From Ignatzschineria sp. (GTDB lineage: Bacteria; Pseudomonadota; Gammaproteobacteria; Cardiobacteriales; Wohlfahrtiimonadaceae), in contig JASLFU010000006.1 in the NCBI GenBank assembly GCA_030150405.1, positions 1 through 64,000 on the forward strand: DNA of 64,000 bases. Direction: 5' to 3'. The notes below the pieces were generated by a model. It searched no databases. It saw nothing but the letters and a program-made list of their open reading frames with translations, and was not told where the DNA came from. Below are positions 1 to 7,481 of this stretch, piece after piece (position 1 is the stretch's first letter; each line of letters begins with the position of its first letter). The position numbers and the translations under genes are program-made.

Positions 1-240
1 ACTCTCTACCATCTCAATTGTGGGAATATAAGAGATATAGATCGTGGCAAAATCGGGCTGATTGGTCATTGGACAGAGCGCTGTAAACTCTGGGCAATGG
101 AAGTGAACAAAGTAATCCCGATCGGGATTATCATTCTTAAAGGTCTCTAAAATATCGGCTGAATACTCTGTGGGATAGAGCGTTGCCTGATTCCCAAGAA
201 GGGTTAAATTTTCTAACTGTTTAGATTTATTCTGTTTCAT
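1..240 (-). CDS. queF: NADPH-dependent 7-cyano-7-deazaguanine reductase QueF, N-terminal part (cut by window edge)
   Basis: The ATG at 240 opens 80 codons that run off the left edge. QueF reduces the nitrile preQ0 to the amine preQ1 in queuosine synthesis, in the cytoplasm. The visible residues match the short (YkvM-type) QueF fold: [13 protein letters not shown] near residues 15-27, then [12 protein letters not shown], where Cys56 is the expected nucleophile that forms the thioimide with preQ0, then [13 protein letters not shown], a strongly conserved block. The C-terminal half, including the substrate Glu, lies outside the window. The gene follows a preQ1-I riboswitch whose 3' tail overlaps the ribosome binding site, so it should be shut off by its own product. 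Family assignment is very secure. Confidence 0.95.
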   Translation of the reverse strand, partial: MKQNKSKQLENLTLLGNQATLYPTEYSADILETFKNDNPDRDYFVHFHCPEFTALCPMTNQPDFATIYISYIPTIEMVES

Positions 241-245
241 CTTTT

Positions 246-282
246 TCCTTAGTTTTTTAATGTGGGATGGTTTCGAACCACA
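246..282 (-). promoter_or_regulatory. preQ1-I riboswitch in the queF leader
   Basis: Read on the minus strand this stretch has the complete preQ1-I architecture: P1 5' strand TGTGG (282-278), loop TTCGAAACCAT, P1 3' strand CCCACA (266-261), then the A-rich tail TTAAAAAACTAA (260-249) that folds into the P1 minor groove and pairs with the loop as an H-type pseudoknot. The loop length and the three C residues at the base of the loop match the Bacillus subtilis queC aptamer position for position, including the ligand-pairing C17. The tail runs directly into AAGGA, the likely Shine-Dalgarno sequence of queF, which suggests control of translation. This is motif recognition by eye; a covariance model was not run. 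Confidence 0.88.
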
Positions 283-547
283 GACGAAAGCTATTGGCTT
301 TCAAGAAGCCGTATTTTAAGGGAGCTAAAGTAAAAGCGCAAAACTCTGCCTAGGTTAGAGCTGATAAAGAGAGAAAAAAGTTAAGAGCTTACTCAACTTT
401 TGAGTTATTTCTCCGCTAAAAGAGCTCTCTACTGATATAATATTGGGCGCTATTTTAATCTCTATTTGGGGTGCAAGGCTAAACGCTTTACGCCCCATTA
501 TTGTGCAAATTCGTTTTTTACTAAATCTTTACTAGAAAAGGATTGTT

Positions 548-1759
548 ATGACTCAAGAAAATCTCCCCGTGATTGAGAAAGGGGATAAAAAGACGCTACT
601 CGCCGCAACCCTCGGCTACGCAATGGATGGACTCGATATTATGATTTTAGCCTTTGCGTTAATCTTAATTAAGGCTGAATTTGGTTTAACGGATGCCGAA
701 GGGGGAATGATTCAGACCATCACCCTAATTGGTACCGTAATCGGCGGGATTCTCTTTGGGATGCTTGCAGATAAATTTGGCCGAGTTCGCGTCTTTAACT
801 GGACAATCCTTCTCTTCTCTCTCTTTACCGGATTAGCCGCCATCTCCACTTCACCAGAGATGTTCACCTTTTTCCGCTTTATCGCAGGATTAGGTTTAGG
901 CGGGGAGTTTGGTATCGGAATGACTTTAGTTGCTGAAACTTGGCCGGCTCATAAGCGCTCCCGAGCAACAGCAGTGGTGGCTATTGGCTTCCAGGTAGGG
1001 ATTGTTTTAGCCGCGATGACAAGCCTTCTCTCACCTTGGATCGGTTGGCATGGAATGTTCTTAATTGGGGCGCTTCCGGCGCTACTAGTATGGTGGACGC
1101 GCCGTAATCTTAAAGAGCCCGATATGTGGTTAAAGGTAAAAGCTGAAAAGCGCAATAAAATCACTATTCAACCTCTTTTTAAAGATTTAAGAACTTCATT
1201 AACCACCTTAGGATTAGTGATTGCCACTAGTGTTCAAAACTTTGGGTTTCATGGGATTATGATCTGGATGCCTACAATGCTTGCTAAAGAGCATGGATTT
1301 ACTCTCTCTGGCACCTTTTATTGGACGATTATCACCACTATCGGAATGGTTATCGGGACTTTAACTTTTGGTTCCCTTGCTGATCGTTTTGGTCGTCGCC
1401 CGATCTATATTCTCTTCTTAACGGTTAGTGCTGCATTTGTTTGGATCTATTTCCAACAATCAAATTACTATGTACTGATGTTTTTAGGGGCGGTTCTAGG
1501 CTTTTTTGTTAATGGAATGATGGGAGGATATGGCGCTCTTCTTTCGGAACATTATCCCACTGAAGTTCGCTCTTCGGCGCAAAATATTATCTTTAATGTA
1601 GGAAGAGGTATTGCAGGATTTGCTCCTTTTATTATCGGCTTTTTAGCGATGAATCATAGCATCAGCTATGCTTTAGGAATGATCTCAGGGGTCTATCTTC
1701 TCTCAGCGGCCTCTTTCCTCTTTTTAATTCCCGAGACTAAAGGAAAGATTCTCGATTAA
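548..1759 (+). CDS. MFS transporter, aromatic acid/sugar acid:H+ symporter type
   Basis: A 403-residue inner-membrane carrier with about twelve hydrophobic segments. The two halves each carry an MFS motif A loop: GMLADKFGRV at about 71-80 and GSLADRFGRRP at about 275-285. The first helix contains DGLDIMILAFAL, an arrangement common in the AAHS (aromatic acid:H+ symporter) and NanT-like families. RFIAGLGLGGEFGIG (about 110-124) is the usual helix 4 motif of metabolite:H+ symporters. It stands alone, with AAAAGGA a few bases before the ATG and a strong bidirectional terminator after it, so nothing nearby tells the substrate. Substrate unknown; could be an aromatic acid, shikimate-like compound or sialic acid. 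Confidence 0.85.
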   Translation: MTQENLPVIEKGDKKTLLAATLGYAMDGLDIMILAFALILIKAEFGLTDAEGGMIQTITLIGTVIGGILFGMLADKFGRVRVFNWTILLFSLFTGLAAISTSPEMFTFFRFIAGLGLGGEFGIGMTLVAETWPAHKRSRATAVVAIGFQVGIVLAAMTSLLSPWIGWHGMFLIGALPALLVWWTRRNLKEPDMWLKVKAEKRNKITIQPLFKDLRTSLTTLGLVIATSVQNFGFHGIMIWMPTMLAKEHGFTLSGTFYWTIITTIGMVIGTLTFGSLADRFGRRPIYILFLTVSAAFVWIYFQQSNYYVLMFLGAVLGFFVNGMMGGYGALLSEHYPTEVRSSAQNIIFNVGRGIAGFAPFIIGFLAMNHSISYALGMISGVYLLSAASFLFLIPETKGKILD

Positions 1760-1805
1760 CCCTCTTCTTTTATCGTTAAATCTTTAAAATTTTAATCTCA
1801 AATCA

Positions 1806-1844
1806 AAAATCCCTAAGAGCCGCTTCTCTTAGGGATTTTATTTT
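1806..1844. terminator. bidirectional intrinsic terminator between convergent genes
   Basis: Perfect 14-bp inverted repeat, 1806-1819 (AAAATCCCTAAGAG) against 1826-1839, with a 6-base loop. It has a T-run on either strand, so it can stop the MFS gene from the left and the BASS gene from the right. Confidence 0.9.
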
Positions 1845-1884
1845 AAGAGTAACCCTAATTTCTTAAGGTATCTATAAAATAGGG

Positions 1885-2856
1885 TTAAAACTGCTCTAGT
1901 TGTGATTTTTGATCCGCCAAGTGTTCTCTTCTAGCCTGTTTTCCTGCCCAATAACTTGCTAAAAGTGCACCCGAGATATTATGCCAAAAACTAAATATAG
2001 CGCTTGGAACAGCGGTAATAGGTTCAAAATGGATCGCCGCTAAAGCCGCTCCTAATCCTGAATTTTGCATCCCCACCTCAACAGAGACAGCCTTGCTATC
2101 TTCATAATTTAATTTAAAAAGCCGGCTTAACCAAAAGCCTAAAAGAAAGCCTAAACCGTTATGTAAAATCACCACTATAAAGATCACAACTCCAGTCTCT
2201 AAGAGACGATCTTTACTTCCCCCAACAATAGCAGAGACAATAAGAACAATTGTAATCACGGAGATTAAGGGGAAAGCTTTGGAAGCCTCAGCCACATACC
2301 GTTTTCCAACCATACGTAACGCTAAACCTAAAATGATCGGAATAATCACCATCTTCACAATAGAGACAAAGAGCGCTCCTGCGGAGATCTCTAACCAATG
2401 TTGAGCTAAAAAATAGAAGATCGCCGGTGTTAAAAAAGGGGCTAAAAGTGTAGAGACCGAAGTACACGCAACTGAGAGTGCGGTATTTCCTCGGGCAAGA
2501 TAGGTAATAACGTTAGATGCTGTTCCACCGGGTGCTGAACCCACTAAAATCACCCCCACAGCAATCTCCGGAGGGAGTCTAAAAATAAGTGCTAATAGGT
2601 AAGCTAATAACGGCATAATAATAAATTGAGCCGCTACTCCTATAAATACTGCTCTTGGGGCTTTAAAAATGAGCTTAAAATCGGCCGGTGTTAAGGTCGC
2701 CCCCATACCAAACATAATCACTCCTAAAAGCCATGGGATATAAGGAGCAATCCAAGTGAAGGCTTCTGGAGCGATAAAGGCAAGGGCAGCAAAGAGTAAG
2801 ACCCAAAAAGCAAAAGTCCGCCCTAAAAAGTTACTTAATTTAATAAGAAGTTTCAT
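1885..2856 (-). CDS. bile acid:sodium symporter (BASS) family transporter
   Basis: About 323 residues with roughly nine to ten hydrophobic helices, the BASS fold. Recognisable family blocks are [19 protein letters not shown] near residues 105-125, which supplies the broken helix of the sodium site, and [14 protein letters not shown] near 255-270, the second crossover motif. Members move bile acids, pantoate, pyruvate or other organic anions with sodium; the substrate here is unknown. I start the protein at the ATG at 2856 because AGGAGAGGAG immediately precedes it; an in-frame TTG at 2871 also exists but has no comparable site. The start lies 12 bases after the stop of the DUF2726 gene, so the two are probably co-transcribed. 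Confidence 0.85.
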   Translation of the reverse strand: MKLLIKLSNFLGRTFAFWVLLFAALAFIAPEAFTWIAPYIPWLLGVIMFGMGATLTPADFKLIFKAPRAVFIGVAAQFIIMPLLAYLLALIFRLPPEIAVGVILVGSAPGGTASNVITYLARGNTALSVACTSVSTLLAPFLTPAIFYFLAQHWLEISAGALFVSIVKMVIIPIILGLALRMVGKRYVAEASKAFPLISVITIVLIVSAIVGGSKDRLLETGVVIFIVVILHNGLGFLLGFWLSRLFKLNYEDSKAVSVEVGMQNSGLGAALAAIHFEPITAVPSAIFSFWHNISGALLASYWAGKQARREHLADQKSQLEQF

Positions 2857-2867
2857 CTCCTCTCCTA

Positions 2868-3410
2868 TCAATTCTGTATTAAAGGAAGAAGCCGCTCTCT
2901 AAAGAGACTCTCTGCTCCTGCCGCCTCCCGATAATCGAGGGTAAAAAAGCGAATATCCGCTCGCTCAATTGCTAATTTTTTAATCGCATCCAGCTCCCGA
3001 TGATCTCGCTTTTTGTAGTGAGCTTCATCGTAAAACTCTAATATTAATAAGGGATTAAAATTTCGATCTGTAATGCAATAATCGATATAGAGCGGGGATA
3101 AAATCTCCTTAGCTGCATTATTTTCCGTAGTGATAAGCTCTTGCAGACTCACCTTGCTAAAGAGCAAAAATGGACTACGCTCTTCTCCCCCTTGCTCTTT
3201 AATAAAGACCTCTTCAAGCAGATGGTAGAGCTTTGCTCGGGGTGTATAAAAGAGTGGCCTTTTCTGATAATCGGCTCTATTAATAAGATCTAACGGAGAG
3301 TACTCCCCGGAAAGAGCAGTTAAATTCTCTTCTTTCTGCTTCAATTTAGTTAAAAGAAGGTAGAGTAACCAAGTGATAATAACGAAGAGAAAAAAGATAA
3401 ATACCGGCAT
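2868..3410 (-). CDS. DUF2726-type protein with N-terminal membrane anchor
   Basis: 180 residues. Residues 1-22 form one hydrophobic segment followed by a positively charged stretch, so the rest is probably cytoplasmic. From about residue 45 the sequence follows the DUF2726 pattern: [16 protein letters not shown], a beta strand with SKVSLQELI, then [28 protein letters not shown] and [13 protein letters not shown]. The IDY..T...PLLILE.D..H order resembles restriction-endonuclease-like (PD-(D/E)XK type) folds, as noted for this domain family, but no function is established. A GGAG sits before the ATG. It precedes the BASS transporter gene by 12 bases. Function unknown; weak link to nucleic-acid handling by fold only. 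Confidence 0.75.
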   Translation of the reverse strand: MPVFIFFLFVIITWLLYLLLTKLKQKEENLTALSGEYSPLDLINRADYQKRPLFYTPRAKLYHLLEEVFIKEQGGEERSPFLLFSKVSLQELITTENNAAKEILSPLYIDYCITDRNFNPLLILEFYDEAHYKKRDHRELDAIKKLAIERADIRFFTLDYREAAGAESLFRERLLPLIQN

Positions 3411-3472
3411 ATAAGCTCCTTAAACTCAGTAAGTTTTAAGATGATCTTAGCCCAGTATAAACGAAAGAAGAG

Positions 3473-4213
3473 TTATAATTTAATCTTCCCCCACCCTAAA
3501 TGGAAAAAGAGCTGTTGCCAACTCTCATCTAAAGGGGCTGTAATGGTGAGTGTTTTGTCTGTTATTGGATGTTGAAACGTCAATTTTAAAGCGTGAAGAA
3601 GAAGCCTATTACTCTTAAGATGCTCCCGAAAGGTTCGATTATGATGGAGATCCCCATAACGGGTATCCCCAATAATAGGATGCGCCATTGCATTGCAATG
3701 CCGTCTTAACTGATGCTTTCGCCCTGTAACGGGATTTAACTCCACAAGAGAGTAACGGGAAGTTTCATAACGCCCTGTAGGAATGGGAAGTTCACTCTTT
3801 TTAAGCCTTTTAAAAAAGGTTAATGCGCTCTGCTCGCTCTCCTCTTTTTCAGTACCGATCGCTGATTGATCAGCGATTTTATCAAGCTGACGTTTAAGGG
3901 GTCGAGCGATCTCCCCTCTTTCGGCAATAAATCCCCGTACAATGGCTAAATAACGTTTATCTACCCTATCTTCCATAAACTGCTTAGAAAGAATCCGTGC
4001 AGCCTCTTCTGTAAGTGCAAAAATCAGCACTCCCGAGGTGGGCCGATCGAGTCGATGAATGGGGTAGAGGTATTGCCCAATCTGATCTCGTAATTGCTGC
4101 AATACAATAGTTTCCACCTTAGGATCTAAAAGGGAGCGATGAACAAACCAGCCGCTAGGCTTATCTACAGCAACGAGCGCTTCATCTTGATAGAGTATCT
4201 TTAAAGCATCCAT
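3473..4213 (-). CDS. truC: tRNA pseudouridine(65) synthase TruC
   Basis: 246 residues, the length of TruC. It isomerises uridine 65 in the T-stem of certain tRNAs. The N-terminus ILYQDEALVAVDKPSGWFVHRSLLD is nearly the same as enteric TruC, followed by the RluA-family catalytic motif HRLDRPTSGVL with the nucleophilic Asp at about residue 56. Later blocks VELNPVTGRKHQLRRH and HPIIGDTRYGDLHHN complete the core. RluA, RluC and RluD usually carry an S4 domain and differ in these blocks, so TruC is the best name. It starts 3 bases after the pseudopilin-like gene, and both follow aroA, giving a probable three-gene operon. Confidence 0.93.
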   Translation of the reverse strand: MDALKILYQDEALVAVDKPSGWFVHRSLLDPKVETIVLQQLRDQIGQYLYPIHRLDRPTSGVLIFALTEEAARILSKQFMEDRVDKRYLAIVRGFIAERGEIARPLKRQLDKIADQSAIGTEKEESEQSALTFFKRLKKSELPIPTGRYETSRYSLVELNPVTGRKHQLRRHCNAMAHPIIGDTRYGDLHHNRTFREHLKSNRLLLHALKLTFQHPITDKTLTITAPLDESWQQLFFHLGWGKIKL

Positions 4214-4216
4214 TCT

Positions 4217-4651
4217 TTAACGGCGAGGCCTTGCGATCACAATATCTTGCCCTAACTCATTTCCCCCTTGCAATCCATCTTCCCCTCGAGTAAAGAGGAA
4301 AAAGTGTACATCGTTGAGCTCGTACTGGTAAGGATTCCCCCAAGGATCTATTAAAAGAGATTCCTCAATATAGGGGCCTTTCCACGCCTCTTCGTCACTC
4401 TTTAAAAGAGCAGTTAATCCCTCTTCCTGAGGGGGATAATGTTGCAGATCTTTCTGATAGAGATTAATCGCCCCCTCTAGGGAGCGTAAATTTTGATTCG
4501 CGATAATCACCTTCGATTCATCATTAATCCCGAGAACATTTTGCGAAAACATCGTGATTAAAATTGCCACTATCACGGAGATAATCATCAGCTCCACCAG
4601 CGTTAAACTCTGGCTGTGCAGAATCTTAAAATCGCGTTTAAATTGAAACAT
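4217..4651 (-). CDS. lone GspG-like type II pseudopilin, processing glycine missing
   Basis: 144 residues. An N-terminal class III signal region (SLTLVELMI, residues 15-23) with the conserved Glu at +5 (Glu20) is followed by a hydrophobic helix. The C-terminal half reads like the major type II secretion pseudopilin GspG: YPPQEEGLTALL, GPYIEESLLIDPWGNPYQYEL, and a calcium-loop-like RGEDGLQGGNELGQDI. The residue before the cleavage point is Ser15, not the Gly required by prepilin peptidase in the family. No other secretion or pilus gene is in the window. It sits 50 bases after aroA and 3 bases before truC. It may be a vestigial or repurposed pseudopilin, or part of a pilus encoded elsewhere. 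Confidence 0.75.
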   Translation of the reverse strand: MFQFKRDFKILHSQSLTLVELMIISVIVAILITMFSQNVLGINDESKVIIANQNLRSLEGAINLYQKDLQHYPPQEEGLTALLKSDEEAWKGPYIEESLLIDPWGNPYQYELNDVHFFLFTRGEDGLQGGNELGQDIVIARPRR

Positions 4652-4701
4652 AGGGATCCCTTTTAACCTCTTTTCTCTATCTAAAGCTCTGGCAAATAAG
4701 T

Positions 4702-6006
4702 TTAACCTAAGGGGGAGATCTGCTCAATCACAGAGTGGTAGCGAGAAAAGTAATCGGGAAAGGTCTTCTCCACACATTTAGGGTCTAAAATGGTTAAAGG
4801 CGTTTTAAAGGCGCAGAGAGAGAAACACATCGCAATTCTATGGTCATCATAGGTTTCGATCTCAATATCACGATTAAAGAGCTCTGTAGGCTCAATAACG
4901 AGATAATCTTCCCCCTCTTTAACCGTAACTCCCAATTTACTCAATTCGGTCGCCATCGCATGGAGTCGATCCGTCTCTTTTACTCGCCAGCTTGCAATAT
5001 TACGTAAATGTGTGGGAGTTGTAGCAAAAGGCGCTAATACCGCTAATGTCATCGCGGCATCGGGAATATGGTTACAATCAAGATCAATCCCTTTAAGCTT
5101 CCCTTCTTTAGGGGGCGAAACGATAACATAATTCTCTGCCCACTCTATCTCTGCGCCCATCTCTTCTAAGGCTGAAATAAACTCAATATCCCCTTGAATA
5201 GAGCTACTTCCCACTCCTTTTACCTTTAAAGGACCACAGAGTGCACCTAAGGCTAAAAAATAGGAGGCACTAGAGGCATCACTCTCTACATAAAACTCTC
5301 CTGGGCTTGTAAAGGTTGCATCTTCAGGAATAAAAAACTCCTGGTAATTATGATGGGTTATCTCTACACCAAATTCTTTTAAAAGTGTGAGAGTGATATC
5401 GATATAGGGCTTAGAGATCAACTCCCCATCTATTTTTATTGTCAGTTTCTGTTTTAATTTAGGAAGCGCCATTAAAAGAGCCGTTAAATATTGGCTTGAA
5501 ACATCGCCTTTAATCGAGACCTCATCGTGTTTAATCTCCGCTGGGGAAATTTTTAAGGGGGGGTACCCTCTATTTTTAAGATATTCCACTTTTAATCCAA
5601 GATGATTTAAAGCCTCCACAAGATCCCCGATAGGTCTCTCATGCATACGAGGGATTCCTGAAAGCTGATATTCCCCCTCATTTACGGCTAAGACGGCCGT
5701 TAAAGAGCGAAATGCCGTCCCGGCATTACCTAGAAAAAGTTCCGCCTCTTTTACAGGAAATCCCTCCTCGCTTCCTTCAACTAAAAAACTCTCAGTTGCT
5801 TTATTTACCTCTTTTAATTTAATCCCCAAAGTGATTAAAGCCTCTTTCATCCGTTCTGTATCATCACTGGTTAAGAGGTTGTGGATTAAAGTCTCTCCCT
5901 TTGCCATAGCTGCTAAAAGAAGAATCCGATTAGAGATACTCTTTGAGCCAGGGATTAAAACCTCGCCGGAAACTGAATTAAATTGAGGAAGATGCAGTTT
6001 TTCCAT
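4702..6006 (-). CDS. aroA: 3-phosphoshikimate 1-carboxyvinyltransferase (EPSP synthase)
   Basis: About 434 residues. The enzyme joins shikimate-3-phosphate and phosphoenolpyruvate in the shikimate pathway to chorismate. Signatures: VLIPGSKSISNRILLLAAMAKG near residue 17-38 (Lys and Ser of the substrate site), LFLGNAGTAFRSLTAVLA near 90 (the LGNAGTA glyphosate-region motif of class I enzymes), HERPIGDLVEAL, and KETDRLHAMATELSKLG near 345. I place the start at the ATG at 6006, giving MEKLHLPQF like enteric AroA, because TGAGAG lies just upstream; the in-frame ATG at 6018 would have that site inside its own coding sequence. First gene of a probable aroA, pseudopilin, truC operon. Confidence 0.95.
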   Translation of the reverse strand: MEKLHLPQFNSVSGEVLIPGSKSISNRILLLAAMAKGETLIHNLLTSDDTERMKEALITLGIKLKEVNKATESFLVEGSEEGFPVKEAELFLGNAGTAFRSLTAVLAVNEGEYQLSGIPRMHERPIGDLVEALNHLGLKVEYLKNRGYPPLKISPAEIKHDEVSIKGDVSSQYLTALLMALPKLKQKLTIKIDGELISKPYIDITLTLLKEFGVEITHHNYQEFFIPEDATFTSPGEFYVESDASSASYFLALGALCGPLKVKGVGSSSIQGDIEFISALEEMGAEIEWAENYVIVSPPKEGKLKGIDLDCNHIPDAAMTLAVLAPFATTPTHLRNIASWRVKETDRLHAMATELSKLGVTVKEGEDYLVIEPTELFNRDIEIETYDDHRIAMCFSLCAFKTPLTILDPKCVEKTFPDYFSRYHSVIEQISPLG

Positions 6007-6118
6007 ATTTACTCTCATTCATTGCGTATTGCCGCTTTAGTGGGTTGTTTATAGTTATTGTAAGTAGTTTGAAATTATACCATCAAGGATGAGCAACTTT
6101 CCCCAACTTCTTTTAAAC

Positions 6119-6147
6119 AAAAAAAGAGACGCCGAAACGTCTCTTTA
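6119..6147 (-). terminator. intrinsic terminator of the amino-acid-binding protein gene
   Basis: Nine-base arms AAAGAGACG (6123-6131) and CGTCTCTTT (6137-6145); read on the minus strand the hairpin ends in a run of T. It separates the binding-protein gene from aroA. Confidence 0.85.
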
Positions 6148-6166
6148 AAATATTTAAAAGGGAGAA

Positions 6167-6937
6167 TTATTTCTCTTCTCCATAAACATCATACGAGAAA
6201 TATTTTGCTTCCACCTCTTTGTAAGAGCCGTCTTCCCGGGAAGCTTTAATCGCTTCATTAAAACGCTCTAAAAGGGCATTATCATTTTTACGAATTCCTA
6301 CGCCTACCCCTTCACCAAACCACTCTTCATCCACAAAGTCTGGCCCGATAAAGTCGATACGCTCACCATACTCTTTCTGTAAGTAGCCAATATCTAAAGG
6401 TACGACATCCGCAAAAACGAGATCAATTCGGCCAGTATCAAGATCGAGCATCGCCTCATCGAGGTTCCGATAGCTACGGATATTAGCGATACGTTTAAAG
6501 TTGTCATTGAGATAGATCTCATGAATTGTGCCACTTTGAACGCCGATTTTTTTCTTCTTCAAGCCCTCTTCAGTAATTTCAATATCAGTACCTTTGGGCG
6601 CAACAAATCGAGCGGGTGTTTGGTAATACTTGTTGGAAAAGTTAATCGCTTTTTTACGAGTATCTGTAATCGACATCGACGCTAAGATGGCATCAATACG
6701 TTTTGTATTTAAAGAGGGAATAAGCGCGTCAAAATCTACTTGGACAATCTCGCACTTAGCTTCCATCTTTTCACAAAAGAGCTTTGCCAAATCTGGCTCA
6801 AAGCCTTCCATATTACGCTCAGCAGTAATATAGCTAAAAGGAGGGTAAGAGCCTTCAATACCGATTTTAATCACATCATCGGCGATAGCGGTTGTACCTA
6901 ACATTAAGGTAGTGGTTAAAAGGAGTTTTTTAATCAT
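6167..6937 (-). CDS. periplasmic amino-acid-binding protein (HisJ/ArgT/ArtJ family)
   Basis: 256 residues beginning with a Sec signal peptide (MIKKLLLTTTLMLGTTAIAD, cleavage probably after ALA-like TAIA). The mature part is a family 3 solute-binding protein: IKIGIEGSYPPFSYI, GFEPDLAKLFCEKM, IDAILASMSITDTRKKAINFS near residues 84-104 and a second lobe with IGVQSGT and LVFADVVPLD. The pattern TDTRKKAINFS is that of lysine/arginine/ornithine or histidine binders, so a basic or polar amino acid is likely. No permease or ATPase gene is adjacent, so its ABC partner must lie elsewhere. Two perfect DnaA boxes lie in the 544 bases upstream of it. Confidence 0.88.
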   Translation of the reverse strand: MIKKLLLTTTLMLGTTAIADDVIKIGIEGSYPPFSYITAERNMEGFEPDLAKLFCEKMEAKCEIVQVDFDALIPSLNTKRIDAILASMSITDTRKKAINFSNKYYQTPARFVAPKGTDIEITEEGLKKKKIGVQSGTIHEIYLNDNFKRIANIRSYRNLDEAMLDLDTGRIDLVFADVVPLDIGYLQKEYGERIDFIGPDFVDEEWFGEGVGVGIRKNDNALLERFNEAIKASREDGSYKEVEAKYFSYDVYGEEK

Positions 6938-7481
6938 ATGAACCTCTGAACGATTTAGATATTAGAACTCTTGTCTCTTTTTATTATATTCATCTCTTTA
7001 TAAATAATAGAAGATGATGAGCGCACAGAGTTATCCACAAATTTTATTAAAAAGAGCGTAATAAAGGGGGATTGAAGTCTATTTTTTCTGTTTATATCTC
7101 TCCCGATAGAGCTCTTGATTCAATGTAGCATAACTTTAGATAAAATCTATCTCCAAGTTATCCACAGATTTATAGCCTTTCTTTGGGGATAATTATCCAT
7201 AAGCATTTTTAGAGACCGATATTCTTTTTAAAAGTCTCTTCTAGCCATACAACCCATAAGCAGGATTCTAAATAGTGATAGAACCCTTTAGAAGGCGCTT
7301 TTTTCCTCTAAAACTCTTTTCTCTCCCTAGGACTATCCAATTCATATAAAAAAGGAGTTTGGGGCCTCTAACGGCGCTTAAGCACGGTTATTTTTAAAAG
7401 CTGCTTTCTTTAAATAAAAAAACCGGGAATAGATCCCGGCTTAATTTTATTTTTTAGGCTTTAAGTTTTATCTTTATCAGC
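6938..7481. other. 544-base intergenic stretch with two perfect DnaA boxes
   Basis: No convincing gene on either strand. It contains TTATCCACA at 7031-7039 and 7158-7166, and a one-mismatch box TTATCCATA at 7193-7201. The part nearest the binding-protein gene (about 6955-7020) is AT-rich and probably holds its promoter. The brnQ terminator occupies 7416-7441. The remainder shows nothing recognisable. See the findings for the link with the box cluster on the other side of brnQ. Confidence 0.6.
7416..7441 (-). terminator. intrinsic terminator of brnQ
   Basis: GCCGGGA, loop, TCCCGGT followed by seven T residues when read on the minus strand; the G/C stem lies at 7423-7440 and the T-run at 7416-7422. 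Confidence 0.9.
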
